A DNA stretch of 64,000 nt from Lineus longissimus (taxonomy: Eukaryota > Nemertea > Pilidiophora > Heteronemertea > Lineidae), in NCBI RefSeq assembly GCF_910592395.1, contig NC_088324.1, positions 11,496,953 to 11,560,952 on the forward strand, given 5' to 3'. A model generated the notes under the pieces. That model ran no database searches and was not told the DNA's origin. It saw only the letters and a program-made list of their open reading frames with translations. Each line of letters opens with the position of its first letter. Positions within the stretch are counted from its first letter, which is position 1. This document shows positions 11,101-24,200 of the stretch, in pieces. The position numbers and the translations under genes were made by a program.

Positions 11101-14100
11101 ATCAAACCAAAGATAACATATTGTCTTCACTCAGTTTTCTTTATGCCCGATTGTTTATTTGTTCTAGAACTGCTAGAGGCCGAAAATGCTCGTTGGAAGG
11201 GTAGGCAAAACGTTTTTTAAATCAGCATCCTGCCTAACCCGTCATGCTTCTAGTATATATCAAACTGATATGGTCGTATAGTGTCATGTGCCTAATCCCA
11301 AAAGTATGCTTTATATATTTTGCTGATAGCAACATTTAGCTGTGGTTGTCTTTCTTGATTATTGCGAAGACGCCATTTTTCGAGAACAAGCCCTGTGGCG
11401 ACCGAGTTCACGAGTCTTGAAAGGGGAAACCGAGATGAAAATGCTATCATTCGAATGAAAATCTCCACTAATAACTCAAATCCTAGCATGAAGCTTAGCT
11501 GCATGATCCAAGCTAACGCCTTCAATATCAAATGACCGAGCACTCATATAGCTTACCTGCCATTGTAACTTTAGGCCAGCCATCACGTTACGTTCATTCT
11601 GATCTTCTTTTTTTAAAGTTCCTTGTGTAAATTTTCTTGAATTCAGTCCGCACCAAGTGTGGCTGTAAGGTAGACATTTTTTTACTATAATGTCGTCAAA
11701 CATTGTTACTGCAAGAATCATATTAACAAAGAACGGTAAAATTTAACGAAAGCAAAACGTATTGTCCTTGCTTTTTAGGCTCGCACAGCATGGTTATATA
11801 ACACCTCGCCCGGGACCTTCAATAGAAAGAGGCCCGAATCGCCATCACTGGAACTTTCCGGCCAGGCGGTCCCATTACGCCATGCTGATCAGAAAAACGA
11901 TGATTACGTCATGCGATGGTCGTGGGCGCGGACGCAGGATGACTACTATAGCCGGAGTAGGCCGCCGAGTAGGGCGATGTCAGCGCCCCCTATCAGGGAA
12001 TTGCTGATGACAACTCCTGCTCCATCGGTTAAGCAGAGGTGAGCAGGAATTGACTTGCTTTTTCGTATAATTTCATTGACTGGCAATGAATTATATTAAT
12101 TAATGCACGACCAGTGACTAAACGTTCTTCATAAGAGGAAGCAAGCACACCTCGGTCATCTTCAGCAATAGCAGATTACTTTTCCGACGGCATCAACTGT
12201 CATTTTCGTTAAACCATCATCTTGTCGATCATTTATTACTTTGGCAACACGTGAGGACGTACACATCAGCACCCTTGATATTTCAGTTTGGTTTATTATA
12301 AGACATTCCCAATCAACCAGGTTTTATCTAATAATATGTTGGGTCCTGGAATCGACTGCACAATTGTTTCACCATGCTACTTGAAAAAGCATGGTTACAT
12401 CTTGTGGTCAAATCACCGAGTAAACACTATAGTTTCTTTATAATTACTTACTGTCATCTTATTCGTTCGGTTTTCAAATTGCTTTGCACTTTTTTTTCTT
12501 CCATTTTTGGTTGTCGATCTCTTATAGCAAGGACAATCGCACCGGTCGTCAACGGCCCCAATCGGCCAGACCTGCCTGGACACCAACGAGGAGAAACATA
12601 CCTAGGCCAAAAAGCAGGTGAGACTTCCTCTGGGGAAAGGCACGCTGGGTCTTCTCAGAAGCTCCGATGGGGTCATTCCGTTTTCCTATCATTTTTGACG
12701 TTCGTTTTTCGCAAATTCCGTTAAAAGTCTAGTTATCGTAGGAACCTGCAGATGGCTCACCCATCGCACGTTTGATCTGAAATCGTACAACATTCTCATT
12801 ACTGTTTGCTCCAATGGTTGCAATGCAGCTTTTTCACGGTGGTTTCCAAATTCCCTGAAAACATGTACCTTGTTGTATGATGTATACATACGCACCGTAT
12901 TTCCCTTGACCTTAAGATATATATATGTATAAGAGCTCGGGGTTGAAAGTCTTCATGTTAAAGATGTGACTAGTTAAGGGCCTGGATTGAGTATCAAAGA
13001 GAAGACTTGATATTGTCTTTTGATGGGGGAAGTCCAATTTAAATTACTCTTGAACCAGAAAATATGGATTTTTGCGCGGGCACTATAAATTTACCGGGCC
13101 CATATAGCTATTTGGAACAACCAAGCCGCTTAGTCGGTTACCATACCAACGGTTTTAACAAGTTTAGTTAAGTGTGAGTTGAAGAGGCTTGAAATATTTG
13201 ATACATATAGAGAGGAAGTCAGTTGCCATGTTTTGATGTATCTGAATACTTGGGTGAACAAAGCGTGAAATGGATTTACAACTGAGAATGTAGCCCGGTT
13301 TGTCTGGTAGAGCGGACACGAACTTGTGAAATGAGTCGAGGCGAGGCGGGATCCGCTCATGATTCAGCGCCTACCCGGAAATGACTGTCAAGATTTAGAC
13401 GTAGTCCACTTCAAGCTTAATTCCTTAATCAAGCTTGACTCTGATGTTTTAGCCGGCCTGTCTATCACTCTCAACCCAACGCGCATACCTTATAATGCAC
13501 AATTCGTTCTCATACGGAGGCTATTCATTGGATTCTACGATTTTCATACCGGCCGCTAATAGTCATTACGAATGCATCAAACGCCTCGAAGATGGAGTCA
13601 AAACCGCTACGTGACAGTTGGGAGTAAAATCAGCTGGACCTTTACCGCCAAACTAAACTTGAAGAAGGTTTCTAATAAAAGTTGCTACCGAGGAGCTTTT
13701 CTTTGCCAGTACCAATAATCATGCCATGCACATAACAATTATGTGATTTGTTGCCAGGTTGCAATGATATTAAGCTATCGTATTACACCAAGTCACGATT
13801 AATCTTGTTTCATAAGAGTAGAATGGACTAATCATTATAACGTATCATGAGCGATTTTTTTACTAGATGCGTGCTAATTGTTCACTGTATGCTGTTATGG
13901 AGAGGCGGTCGTGTTAAATGGATTGTGTTGAGCAAAAAAACACATACTGGTCGATCCGATTTAAGTGGCGTGTGATGCCAGGACGAGAGGTTATAGGCGC
14001 TCGATTCTCAAAGGCGTCTTTGGACGGAATGCAGCAGGGACGTAGTTTCTGCGGTTGGCCGCCATTCCGAACTTCCGAACTTCCTTTTAGAAGAAAATGT

Positions 14101-15235
14101 TTCGTGATGCCTTAATCCACATGGTAAACCCGAATGGGTAAAACTGTAGACAGCTTATTTCAGAATTCTTTGCAAGGGAATAGTATGTTGTACGCAGGGG
14201 TTATGTTGGTCGTCTTTGTCTAAACTAGTCCTGTGCGTTGTGTGGAGACAGATAACTCCTGTGCAGCAGCCATAATGACGGAGCGTGACATGAATATTCT
14301 ATGCGATTCTCTGGATGGACTCTGCAGGCTGGTAAACAGACTCATCTCCGCCATTGATGAAATTCTCGCACAATACATAACAACATAGATTGTTGTCATT
14401 TATTATTAACATGTCTGTTCATAACAATATCAGTCAGTTCTATAGTCGGCCTAGGTCTACAGGAGACAGGGCGAGACGCAGGTCTTGTAGGGGTAGGGTC
14501 AGGATGAAAATTGGGCACTTCCGGGGCCAAGCGCCCCCTACCGCGGAGCAGACTTCTGAAGAAAAGAAGTACAGACTTCGGAGACATTACATCCCCACAG
14601 AAACCGGGCAATCCCACGTGCACGACAGCTGCGATGTCGCAGCAGACAATCGGGTTAAGTTACCTGTTCTGGGAGAAAGTGAATTCTTGATCGGAAGTGG
14701 TGATGATTTAAAGGATACTTTCCAAAATGTTGGAACATCGCGAGAAAAGTTTGATTTCCACCCGCAATCGAGTCCAGCAACAGAACACTCGTATGCGGAT
14801 CGAACAAAGCCGCATTCGACCCAAGATGGTAATCTTCGGGTGTACCCTCCGCCAAACAGTATTTTGTACAAACCACGGACTCTAACTCAACGTGACATAC
14901 TAACAAAACCATTTCGCCGTATTTTGCCTAGTATTAGAAACACGTCGACACAGAAACGGCAAGTTAAATCTGGTAATTTCTTTGACAGTCGCTCTGACCT
15001 CAGCCATTCAAGCATGACCTTCGATGCCATTAAGGACGTTTTGGTTTCCGAAGGGATGGGCGACGACGTCAGCAGCCACTACGCGTCACGTGCCAACACG
15101 TGGCCAGATGATGAGACGACAGCTTCGAATGCGCACGCTCAGCAGAGGACACCATCTACTCATACGCATGCGCAGCAAACGACACTACTATCACCCCGGC
15201 AGATGGCGCAACCAGAAAGAGATGATCAGGAGTAA
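8165..15235 (+). CDS. Unrecognised basic, Pro/Ser-rich protein (N-terminal exons; may continue into the DUF4347-like exons)
   Basis: Supported exons are 8165-8239, 11779-12038, 12528-12617 and 14446 onward. Phases agree at every junction (0, 2, 2). The first exon encodes MASNDLVFKLYKISQKQQ and looks helical. Exon 11779 and exon 12528 give an Arg/Ser/Pro-rich chain (for example SARPAWTPTRRNIPRPKS) with no recognised domain, signal peptide or membrane segment. The large exon is open to a TAA at 15233-15235. That stop overlaps a GTAAAT splice donor (15232), and skipping it in phase 2 joins the chain in frame to the exons at 15624 and beyond. So this is either a complete gene or the N-terminal half of one gene ending at 18489. 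Two tiny phase-0 exons (10548-10580, 11177-11200) may also be used. Composition resembles cytoskeletal or ciliary proteins, but that is only an impression. Confidence 0.6.
10862..10978. repeat. 39-bp tandem repeat, three copies
   Basis: TGCAGATGAAACAAGC recurs at 10862, 10901 and 10940 with an exact 39-bp period and a few substitutions. The period is a multiple of three, so one frame stays open and reads ADETS repeats. The frame is not joined to any supported exon, so it is treated as an intronic minisatellite. Confidence 0.85.
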
Positions 15236-15623
15236 ATATCTATTTTTCACTCTTCACAAGATAACAAATATATGCATAGAGAGGTAGTTCACATACCGTA
15301 GTTTCAATGTAGGGGTTCCAGTAGGATATAGAATAATAACCAAACATCTCATCTCCTTTTATGTCTTATTATTAGTGTTAGAAAACTGATAACAATTTAT
15401 GATGTGTTCTTCCTTTCCCGTTATTTTCTACGCTTCGACTTTAACGTCAGTCACTAGATTTTTTCTTACGTTTAAAAGAGTCAAATCCTAACCATCACAA
15501 TCTGTTGCTTTGGGCAATTCCGTCCCTGTTACTATTTCATCCTTATCCGCATGTGTGCATTATGCTTCACTTCATTCCATTGCGTTGTTTCACTTCGTGT
15601 TTTTCTGTGCTCCTAACATGCAG

Positions 15624-18489
15624 CGCACATCTGGATACAGGTAAGGCGTCAGTAAGTCGCGGGTCCGACCGCCTACCAAAACCAGAGATTGATTTAGCCT
15701 GGTTAAGTGCACGGTTTAAGGAAATACGAGAAACGGAGGGATTATCGGAAAGGTACAAAAAATATGTTTACGTGGTCCTTGCTACTTCGCATTTCACAAC
15801 TAAAGCAGAATTCTTCATGAGCATCGGTGAATATGAGGTTGGTCAACTGAATATGAAGTACATGTAGTATATACTTTTTGTCATGTTGGCCTTCTGCCTC
15901 TCTACGATTTGTTAGTAACCTTTGCGTTCGTTTCAAAACATCTTGGATTGACGAGGAGTGTGTTCTTTGTCATGATCACAATTATCCAATAACCAATCTT
16001 AGAAGCGAAAGTTGTACAAGTTCTTACCTTTTGGCGAGATGAAAAGGTCGTTTGCTTCATCCATTTCAGACCAAAAAGTAGTCCTCTCTTCAGAAGAAAG
16101 GAGACCCACGAACAGTCCTCCTTCCATGATCACCGGCAATGTTGCTGTGACCTTGACAGCCGAAGGTCGCAGCGAGTTCAGAGGTCAAGGCCTTGGACGA
16201 TAGGAATGATCTCAACGGGTAAGATAACTATTCGCCAAATCTTTGGTAGCACCCATAGTTAGTTCACGACCAGACCTAGCCTAAATGATTTCAATCAAAA
16301 CTCATCATCTTTTCCAACTTCGTCTCGAGTATTCAAAGCAATCGTGTTCTTCCAGAGGGTATTGAAGACCCGACGACCCAGATGGTGTTCCGGTCAGAGA
16401 TTGAAAGGACGCGATGGAAGTCGGAGCAGACGATGGAGAAATCGCTTACGGGGCCGGATACGCCCTCGCCAAGATTGGTGGTAAGACCATTGCGATTCTG
16501 CAACAAAATGAATTGCTATGCTGTCAATCGATATATATGCATAAAACCTCAACTCCACGGCAGACACATCTCGACACATGAATAATTTAGAAGTATAATT
16601 GATATAAGATCATACAAATACAGCCCTGCTGACTGAAAGGTTGCCTGACTGACGAGAAGACTATATACTGCATCTTTGCATGCATTTAACGAATGAATGT
16701 AGCAGCTTTGAAAACCTTTTCTGTTTCAGCTGATGTCCTCAAACATTAAGAAAGTGGATTTACTCGTAGATGCAATCAAAAAGGAGGACGATATTCTGGT
16801 GATAACTTACGTAAGTCTCTGAACGAAACGTACCGTATTAGATCCATACAGGTAATGTTCTTAGGCATTTTTGGTGGTATTAACGTAGAGCACTCGGTAT
16901 GAGTATCATTCTGAAAAGGCGAGCCAGCAGTTCCCTATTATACATGTAGGTTCTCAGAAATCGAAACTCAAAATACTTCCGTATCCATCAACGTTAGCTG
17001 CCGTTATGTCAAAACTTCATCTTTTCAGGATTTTGAAACGTGGGATTTCGATCGATTATTAGGTGAGTGAAAGTCCGAAATTGAGGATTTTGGAAATGCA
17101 TCTCTGTCTATCTCTCTTTTATATAAAAAGTATCCAATATATGTTTCGTAAGCTTATACACAGTTTAGTTTCTTGAGACAAAGCGAAAATACGTTCCTGC
17201 AAGTACTTATTGTAGGTGTATATGGTTGATTTTGACGTGCACGTGTTGACAAGTTATGTTAAGAATGCACACGGTTATGATTCATTCTTGTAATGTCATA
17301 TTTCGAAACAGAACCCATTCCAACTTTCCTTTATTTCAGAGGAAATCAGAAAGAAATTAGAAGAATATCGGCCCGGTTGTCGGGCGAAATCTATACTGTT
17401 ATACTGCCAAGGTGGACCAGGGTTCTTGTATCTGCTGAGGAACCGAGTCTTAACGCCACAGAAGTTGGTCAGGAGGGATCAACCTGCCATGAAAAGGTAG
17501 GCTTATGCAGTCGTCCAATAGACTGATAAATTGATAACTATGGTTCCGAGATATGATCACCTGTTGTATTATCAGTCTAATTTTCTAGTATTCTATGATT
17601 TTATTACAGTTTCTTCAACAAACTCGGTGGTTGCATGAGCAAACTAAATCCAGCGCAGACAGTCATCTACGTTTTAGGTTGCTTTTTCTTAGGAAACAAA
17701 CAAGGTTATAAGGTAGGTTTACTCGTTCCTTATGTCCAACTTCCCCCAAAGAGTCCATGATTATTTGCACAAAAACGGAATGGGACTTCGACAGTATGGA
17801 AAAAGAGTTGACAGGTCGGTGAGTTTCGCAAAAGGAGGAGTTCGGCTTACGAGTTAAACTGTCTTTTTATTTCTGTAGGTCTTTGAAGAACTCCACAAGA
17901 CGATGCTACCAAACAGTGTGCGCTTTGAGTCGCCTCCAGAATTATCAGTTGAAGGTATGTAAATCAGTGTACGAAACCCCAACAATGGACATCGTCTGCC
18001 GCCTTGCATCTCTACTGCCGGCGCAGTGCTAGCCTACTCAGTGTTCTTTTCTTCAGCACTGTCTGACCACCCAGCAACGTTTTTCTTCAAATTCAGATGA
18101 CGTAATGCGGGTAATCTATGCCGACCCCGTCATGTTCTCGTCAAACTCCCGTCAAATATGTTCCTGGCAAGCTCACGTGGCGGGAACTTGGCGGGTACGC
18201 GAAAGGGGTAGAGGTGGTTTCTTTCCTAATCTTCATGTTCTTGTTTTCAGGCCGGGAAGTTGTGCAGACTTATTTTGACATCCGTCGTTACAAACTTTGG
18301 CGGCTGATGCGCCAGGCTCACTTCTCTAATGCGGAATGGTTCAAGGAACTACAGTGTAAAGTGCCGGAAGCGCTAAGAGAACACAAGGAGGAACAGAGAG
18401 TAGATGCGGCGGACTTAGAAATCGACCATGATGATGAAAATGGGCAGCCGTCAGGAAAACAAGCCAGTGACCCAAGTGTTAATAATTAA
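15624..18489 (+). CDS. DUF4347-like alpha/beta (CHAT/caspase-like fold) protein, C-terminal exons
   Basis: Firm exons are 16356-16480, 16730-16810, 17029-17062, 17340-17496, 17610-17712, 17879-17954, 18097 to about 18207 (or 18213) and 18251-18489. Upstream exons near 15624 and 16070 exist but have two competing readings. The chain has the DUF4347 order: a strand plus acidic loop (DDILVITYDFETW), a strand with a Gly motif (ILLYCQGGPGFLYLL), a helix, and a strand ending in Gly-Cys (TVIYVLGCFFLGNKQGYK) followed by a helix. In bacterial DUF4347 domains the second motif is SHG, which matches a catalytic His, and the fourth is GC. Here SHG is replaced by CQGG (17405-17416) while the Cys (17680-17682) is kept. 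A charged C-terminal tail follows. AATAAA at 18577 lies 88 bp past the stop. Function is unknown; protease activity is doubtful without the His. Confidence 0.72.
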
Positions 18490-18576
18490 AACCTTTTGTG
18501 ATGCTATCGCACTTATTGGGTGGGGTGGGTCGACTCGCACTTATACTTGATACTTGATTAGTCTTTCAGATCAATT

Positions 18577-18582
18577 AATAAA
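18577..18582 (+). terminator. Polyadenylation signal of the DUF4347-like gene
   Basis: AATAAA 88 bp downstream of the TAA at 18487-18489; a canonical hexamer at a usual distance. Confidence 0.7.
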
Positions 18583-21228
18583 TTGAGATACAAAAGAAAA
18601 ATGTTTTGTGTGTTTTTTCTACTCGTTCGGTTCCACGATCCCGCCTGTATCATCCGAGGAAGAGATAACAATCGCCTTGAGGGAGGCAAAGTGTGTATAC
18701 ATAAGTCATTCTCGCTATGTCCTTAATTGCCTTGAAAGTCCTTTGATTTCCTCGAGAAATAAACAATGGTAACTTAAGAAATTGGCCGTAGCATTCCTGT
18801 ATAGGTTCCGCTTGTCCGGAGTTGTGATTCAGTGTTATTCACCTGCTGGGCCTGTAGCCTCATACAGTCGGGTTTTTATGATTACTGTTGGATCTGGTGT
18901 TTTGGGTGATAGGCAAGTTGAATAGTCCTCGTTTTCACTGCTCATATACAAGGCCTTTGAACCATATCTTCAATTACAGCATAATTCATCACCAACCGAG
19001 AGGATGCAATCAGACAATCCGTGCCAATAAGACAATACAAATTCATTATCAGGCTGTGGGAAAGTCATCCATACCATCATTATATTTGATGGAATTCTAA
19101 GGCTCATTTCCCAAAAGGCACGACTGACCTCTCGTCGAACCAGATTTTAATACTGACCTCACAGCTCCTCAGCTCAGCCTCCCGTCTCGTCGATCAGAGG
19201 TCGGCGGGTACTGCCTGTCCTGGCTTTCCCAAGTGATATTTCACATATACTAAGTCGTCTGCTTAAACAGCCCTTTAGTCAAAACCATCTGCAACCACAA
19301 ACAAATCACAGTACTAGTACTCATTCAGCAACTTGGGGTCCTGCACTCTCACGGCCACACGCGGCTTGACCAAAACAAAAATATTGAACCATTTCTAATA
19401 ATATTTTTCCAAATAGTGGTGTTTAGGTTTTAAAGAAAGGGCGATTCATTCAGGCGGCTGACACCAAAGAAGTTTATCCTTCCTATCTGATTTATGCCCT
19501 GTCCAGAAGACCTAAAAAGCGTCAGATTTCTGGTCTGGTGTTTTTGCCGCTTCCCTGCTTTGGCGGGAATTGCCGTCTCAGCTGTCTGCTTTGGTTATAT
19601 TTTCATTTGGAATTAGCTACAAATTGTTTATCTTGTGGTCATCTACGGGTCATTTCCTTGGCTTGGGATTGGTGAAAAGTATTAGCTGGTCAACTTTCGG
19701 TCAGGGAGGTCAGCGCCGGCGAAGGGTAACAGCAAGTGGAATCGAGAAGGCACAATAATGAATCATTGAATTATCAAATGAAAAATGGTCACCTAATGGC
19801 GACCGACCAAAGCCACATTTTGGCGACAATATCATTAGACAGGATAGATGAAGTACAATTGACCTTGTTCGATCATTGAGTGGCAAATATAAGTTCGTAA
19901 CAGGCCTTGGGGAACAGATAAATTGATACTCAGTCACAAACAATCGGACGCCACGTGTAAACAAATAAGCGTCTGTTTATAGACGTTGGACATTTCAATG
20001 TGGTTTAGTCAGAAGTAAAGGACGTCATGGCACCAAATTCTTAATCAGTACATGAAGGTGATCCAATTGAAAGTTTTGATAAATAACAACTAAGAAGTAA
20101 TATAGATAATGTTTGGAAATATTTCGCGGTGGTCACTTCTTTGCCGATCATGAAAATCTCGACGGAATCATACATGTATCTAACCGATTTGAACGAAATA
20201 GTCGTATCGACTCATCATTGCACTTTGAGATCGAATTCTGGTGTGATCGAAATATTTATGACTTGTCGAGACGGGTGTCGCTACTGTTGTTTGTTTTTGA
20301 TAATTACTGTTTAATTGTTGTCTTATCTGCCAAACTTTACTGCTACCATAAACCATACAGCATACCATCCCGGGTATAAAATGCACCCGATGATCTGAAA
20401 TACTTGCATGACGTCGACAAGACCATTACGAGAAATTTAGGAGGTGTCTTTTTCTTAACTTATTACCGTTTAATTGCTGATTCATGACACTGAGATGAGG
20501 TTGACAGGGCGGATGGCACTCCGATCGTCAGTTCGCAGATCTGATTTCCCGGGGTGACCTTATGTTTAAGTGAGCATAAAATGAGCAGACGATGTTTAGA
20601 TTACAAACGACTGCATGTGGACGAGAGGAAACGGGGGCCGGACACAGAAAAACATAACTCTTGAAACTCCGAGTGCTTCAATAAGCAGATCGGACCGGGA
20701 AATTCGTCCCGATAGGCGACAAGGTCGTGGGCCAGTTCGTTATCGGTCGGTCGGTAGCTCGGAAAGGTAGCACTGGCATGACTGGGAAGTGCAATTCATT
20801 CGCGCGGGAACGTTTGCGAGAGTATCATTCTTAAAAAGGTTCTGATACCTGATATCGGGCGCAAAGCGAATGTAGGACGAGTTGACGACATTGCAGTCAC
20901 GCCCGACAGAGAAGGCCAGGTGCAGGCCGATTAGCTCTGAATTCACTCCATATGATAGCTTGCGTGTGCGGTTCAGTCACGTTTGTCGGTTTTAGTTTCT
21001 CTAAAATTCTATTGCTCAAATTTAAAGGATTGCGGAGTTCGAGATGTAAACTTAGGACTCTTATTTATTTGTTTATACTTGTACTTGGTGGAGCTCGATC
21101 ACATCGTTGGACATGAGTGTGTTGTAAAGCTGCCATAAGTCAAAGGAGAATCTCCGTCCCTGTGAGGATATTTTCAAGCCACATTTTTGCCGGATAAGGG
21201 TGTTCAAGTTGATGTTCATGAATCAAAG
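18583..21228. other. Intergenic stretch and EGFL-type gene upstream region
   Basis: No exon was supported on either strand. The stretch around 20500-20950 is richer in CpG than its surroundings and may hold the promoter of the EGFL7/8-type gene that starts at 21229. Confidence 0.4.
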
Positions 21229-24200
21229 ATGACGACTTTGAAGGATATCACAATGGCGAATGTATTAACGATAGGAATATTTGTGATAAACGCTTTTTTC
21301 GTGACTTTGACCAATTCCCAAGGATACATACAGCCGAATGGGTAAGTGTACAATAGATGGTTTGTGAAAAAGAAATTTGGCCATTTATACATAACAGACC
21401 AATAAAGCCTGTTTTGCCAAAAAGCAAACAGTTTAATCATTTTAAGACACCTATACTGTACAAGTTCATCACCAATTTCAAAAAGCTTTCTCGGCCAAAT
21501 TATAACAATGGCGTTGTCCCAAATTAGTAGGTCTATCGGAAGCATTTGAAAATCGCGACTATATGTAACACCAATGTTGATAGATGATAATCATGTATAC
21601 ATGTCGTCAAACTATTGGCCTATTCGCAAATCTAATGGCCAGAAAATACCCACATTACTTCAATAATGGTCTCGACGTAACAAATGATTTGAACTTTTTA
21701 TATGCCTATAGCTGTGTCAACACCAGAGACACTGAATGGTGAGAAAGAAGACCCATCGATGGCTCGACAAGTTTAAATTTGTTTGGCCAATTACCTCAGA
21801 AAAGCTTGGCAAACACGTTTCCTAAGTTGTAATGATTTATTGCTCTTTTTAAGAAAGTAATCATGTCCAAGAACTTCTTTTTCCCTCGTGTTCCAATCTC
21901 CCACAATCTTCTTCTGTGTTTTAACCCGATTATCTCATATCTGAAGCACTTCCGGTCGAACTACACCGCCGGAAGTATCCTTATGCTGCTTTCAAAAACC
22001 CTTCGAAATGGGTCCAACTTACCAGCCCTTTTATATATGATCAGATGATTTGGTGAATCGTAACCGGGGCACTCAGGACCTTTACTTCTCGTGCAGTTAG
22101 TTCGTCAAATCAAACACCGTTACTTTAGCTCCTATTACATGTACATGTACTGCTTTTCTGGTTCCATAGCTTTTTAAAAACAGATACTCGAAGTACAGTT
22201 GTTCCCATCCTAGCGTATTTACCCTTTCATCGGGTTACCGCATAAGACAGGTTAAGTGGTTTTTTGGTCGAAATATTTATTCATTGGTGCCAAAGACGTA
22301 GACCCTTGCTCTCGAGATTAGTTGTAAAACCAAGGCCTTGGCACTTGACATGAAGTGTCCATTCTTGCAGGCATAAGGTACAACTACTTCACTTAGTTCT
22401 GACAAATTCGAGTCCAATATGGGTAATTTGGAGTGTCGGTCAATCGACCTGGACTTCATTTAGAATGTTTGTGTTTGAAAGAGTGTTTGAAAGCGCCATC
22501 TTCATGCATGGAGATGCTTTGAAATCGACCCCTATTCTTACTCATCATTGGGTAGCGAACATTCACTTAAATGAAGTTCGAACTGCATAAACTTATTGAA
22601 AAGTAAGCCCCAATGGGACCAGTACATGATTAGTTGATAATACCTGCCAGTGAAGTATGTATCAACAAGACGTAGTATGGATTACGTCTGCAGCAACAGT
22701 GGACCTGCCGAAAGTTAGGACCAGATTTCCAGCCAAGGTGAAGTCAGACCTGGTGAGGTAATGATAGCATGCGCACCTGGAAGAGGCCAGAATATAGTTT
22801 ACGTTGACGTCTGCAGCAACAGTGGACCTGCCGAAAGTTAGGACCAGATTTCTAGCCAAGGTGAAGTCAGACCTGGTGAGGTAATGATAGCATGCGCACC
22901 TGGAAGAGGTCAGAATATAGTTTACGTTGACGGAAAAAGCAAAGCCATTGATCTGTTGATAGAGGGATCGAACGCTTTCATCAATGAAACCAGTAGTCGC
23001 GGTAGTAAACACGTTTTTGTTCAACATGTGTGCTACTGATGTTGGCTAGGTTTTTCACTCAATTCAATTTAGTGAAAATTCCGAAGGATAAAAGTTGTGT
23101 TCTTCACACCATCAGCCTGCCTAAAAAAATTCCCTTTTTTCATGTGAAAAGATGTGAATTATACGTCCGGTGATTTCTATGTACAACGATCGAACGCCAG
23201 TGTATAGCCTACTGTTTACATTTGCCAAAAGAAAGCAGAACGCTCCATCTCAACGATGTTACACAGGCTTTGCACAAAAACTGGGGTGCTCTCAAAGATT
23301 GTTTGTTTGAGCTGAGTTTAAAGCAGTTTACAATTACTCGCGAGAGTTTAGACATTTGTAATACTGTTTTTAGAAGATGTGCTGGGGCACAGGTGGTAGA
23401 GATCTCTTTCTTCTCAAGATATCGGCCAAGGTTGTGCGGAAAGTGATATTATTAGTAGAATCCAGAATAAGTATATGTTTAATTGAGTTATACCAAGGAA
23501 CTGCCAGTGGAAGCATTGGTAATTCTTCAGAGAAACGGACCGCTTTTTATGTCTGAATCGACAGGTAGTCGCCGATGTGAATGGCGATGGTGGTATTGTT
23601 ACCACTTAAAAGCAAACCACAGAATCCAAGAAAATCTGCATGCTTCGTTGGAACCTGGGTAATCGTCCCTGTATCTTCTCGTCTAGAGTCCTGATGACTA
23701 CATTCAAAGGGCCGCGCCCAAGGTGCGGCTTACTGGTATAGGATCAAGTGGAAGGTGGTGCATGGAGTCGGGCTGTTGTACATCTTTTGCCTTAACACTG
23801 TCAATGTATCCTTACCAGCTCACGACCTCGAGTCGTCGCTCCAACAAATTCTTCTCCACCATGATTTGCGATAAGGAAAACTACTTTAAACCTAGACGAA
23901 TTTAATTCGTTTGTACTAAACTGGTCGAAACAGGATAGACCGCCCCTTCAATCATCTTAACAACTACCATTCAGTTAAGTTGACAATTAGGCACCCTGTC
24001 GATGAAAAAAACCCACCCAATATATAACCTACAGTCCGTCAGTTCTGGTTTGTCAATGTCTTCCGCATAATATTGCTGTAAATGAGCCCTCCTGAGAGAA
24101 AATAACCTGTTTCTTGTTTGTACAATCACTAAAAAGGGCCAATTTGAACACTTCAGTCTTACACGAAATACTTTACTTCAAGTGGTTTTATTCTTCTGAG

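Noticed and set aside
22662..23027. 121-codon minus-strand frame across the 123-bp duplication
   Set aside because: Open only because the repeat period is a multiple of three; copy differences are all amino-acid changing and no start or splice context supports it.
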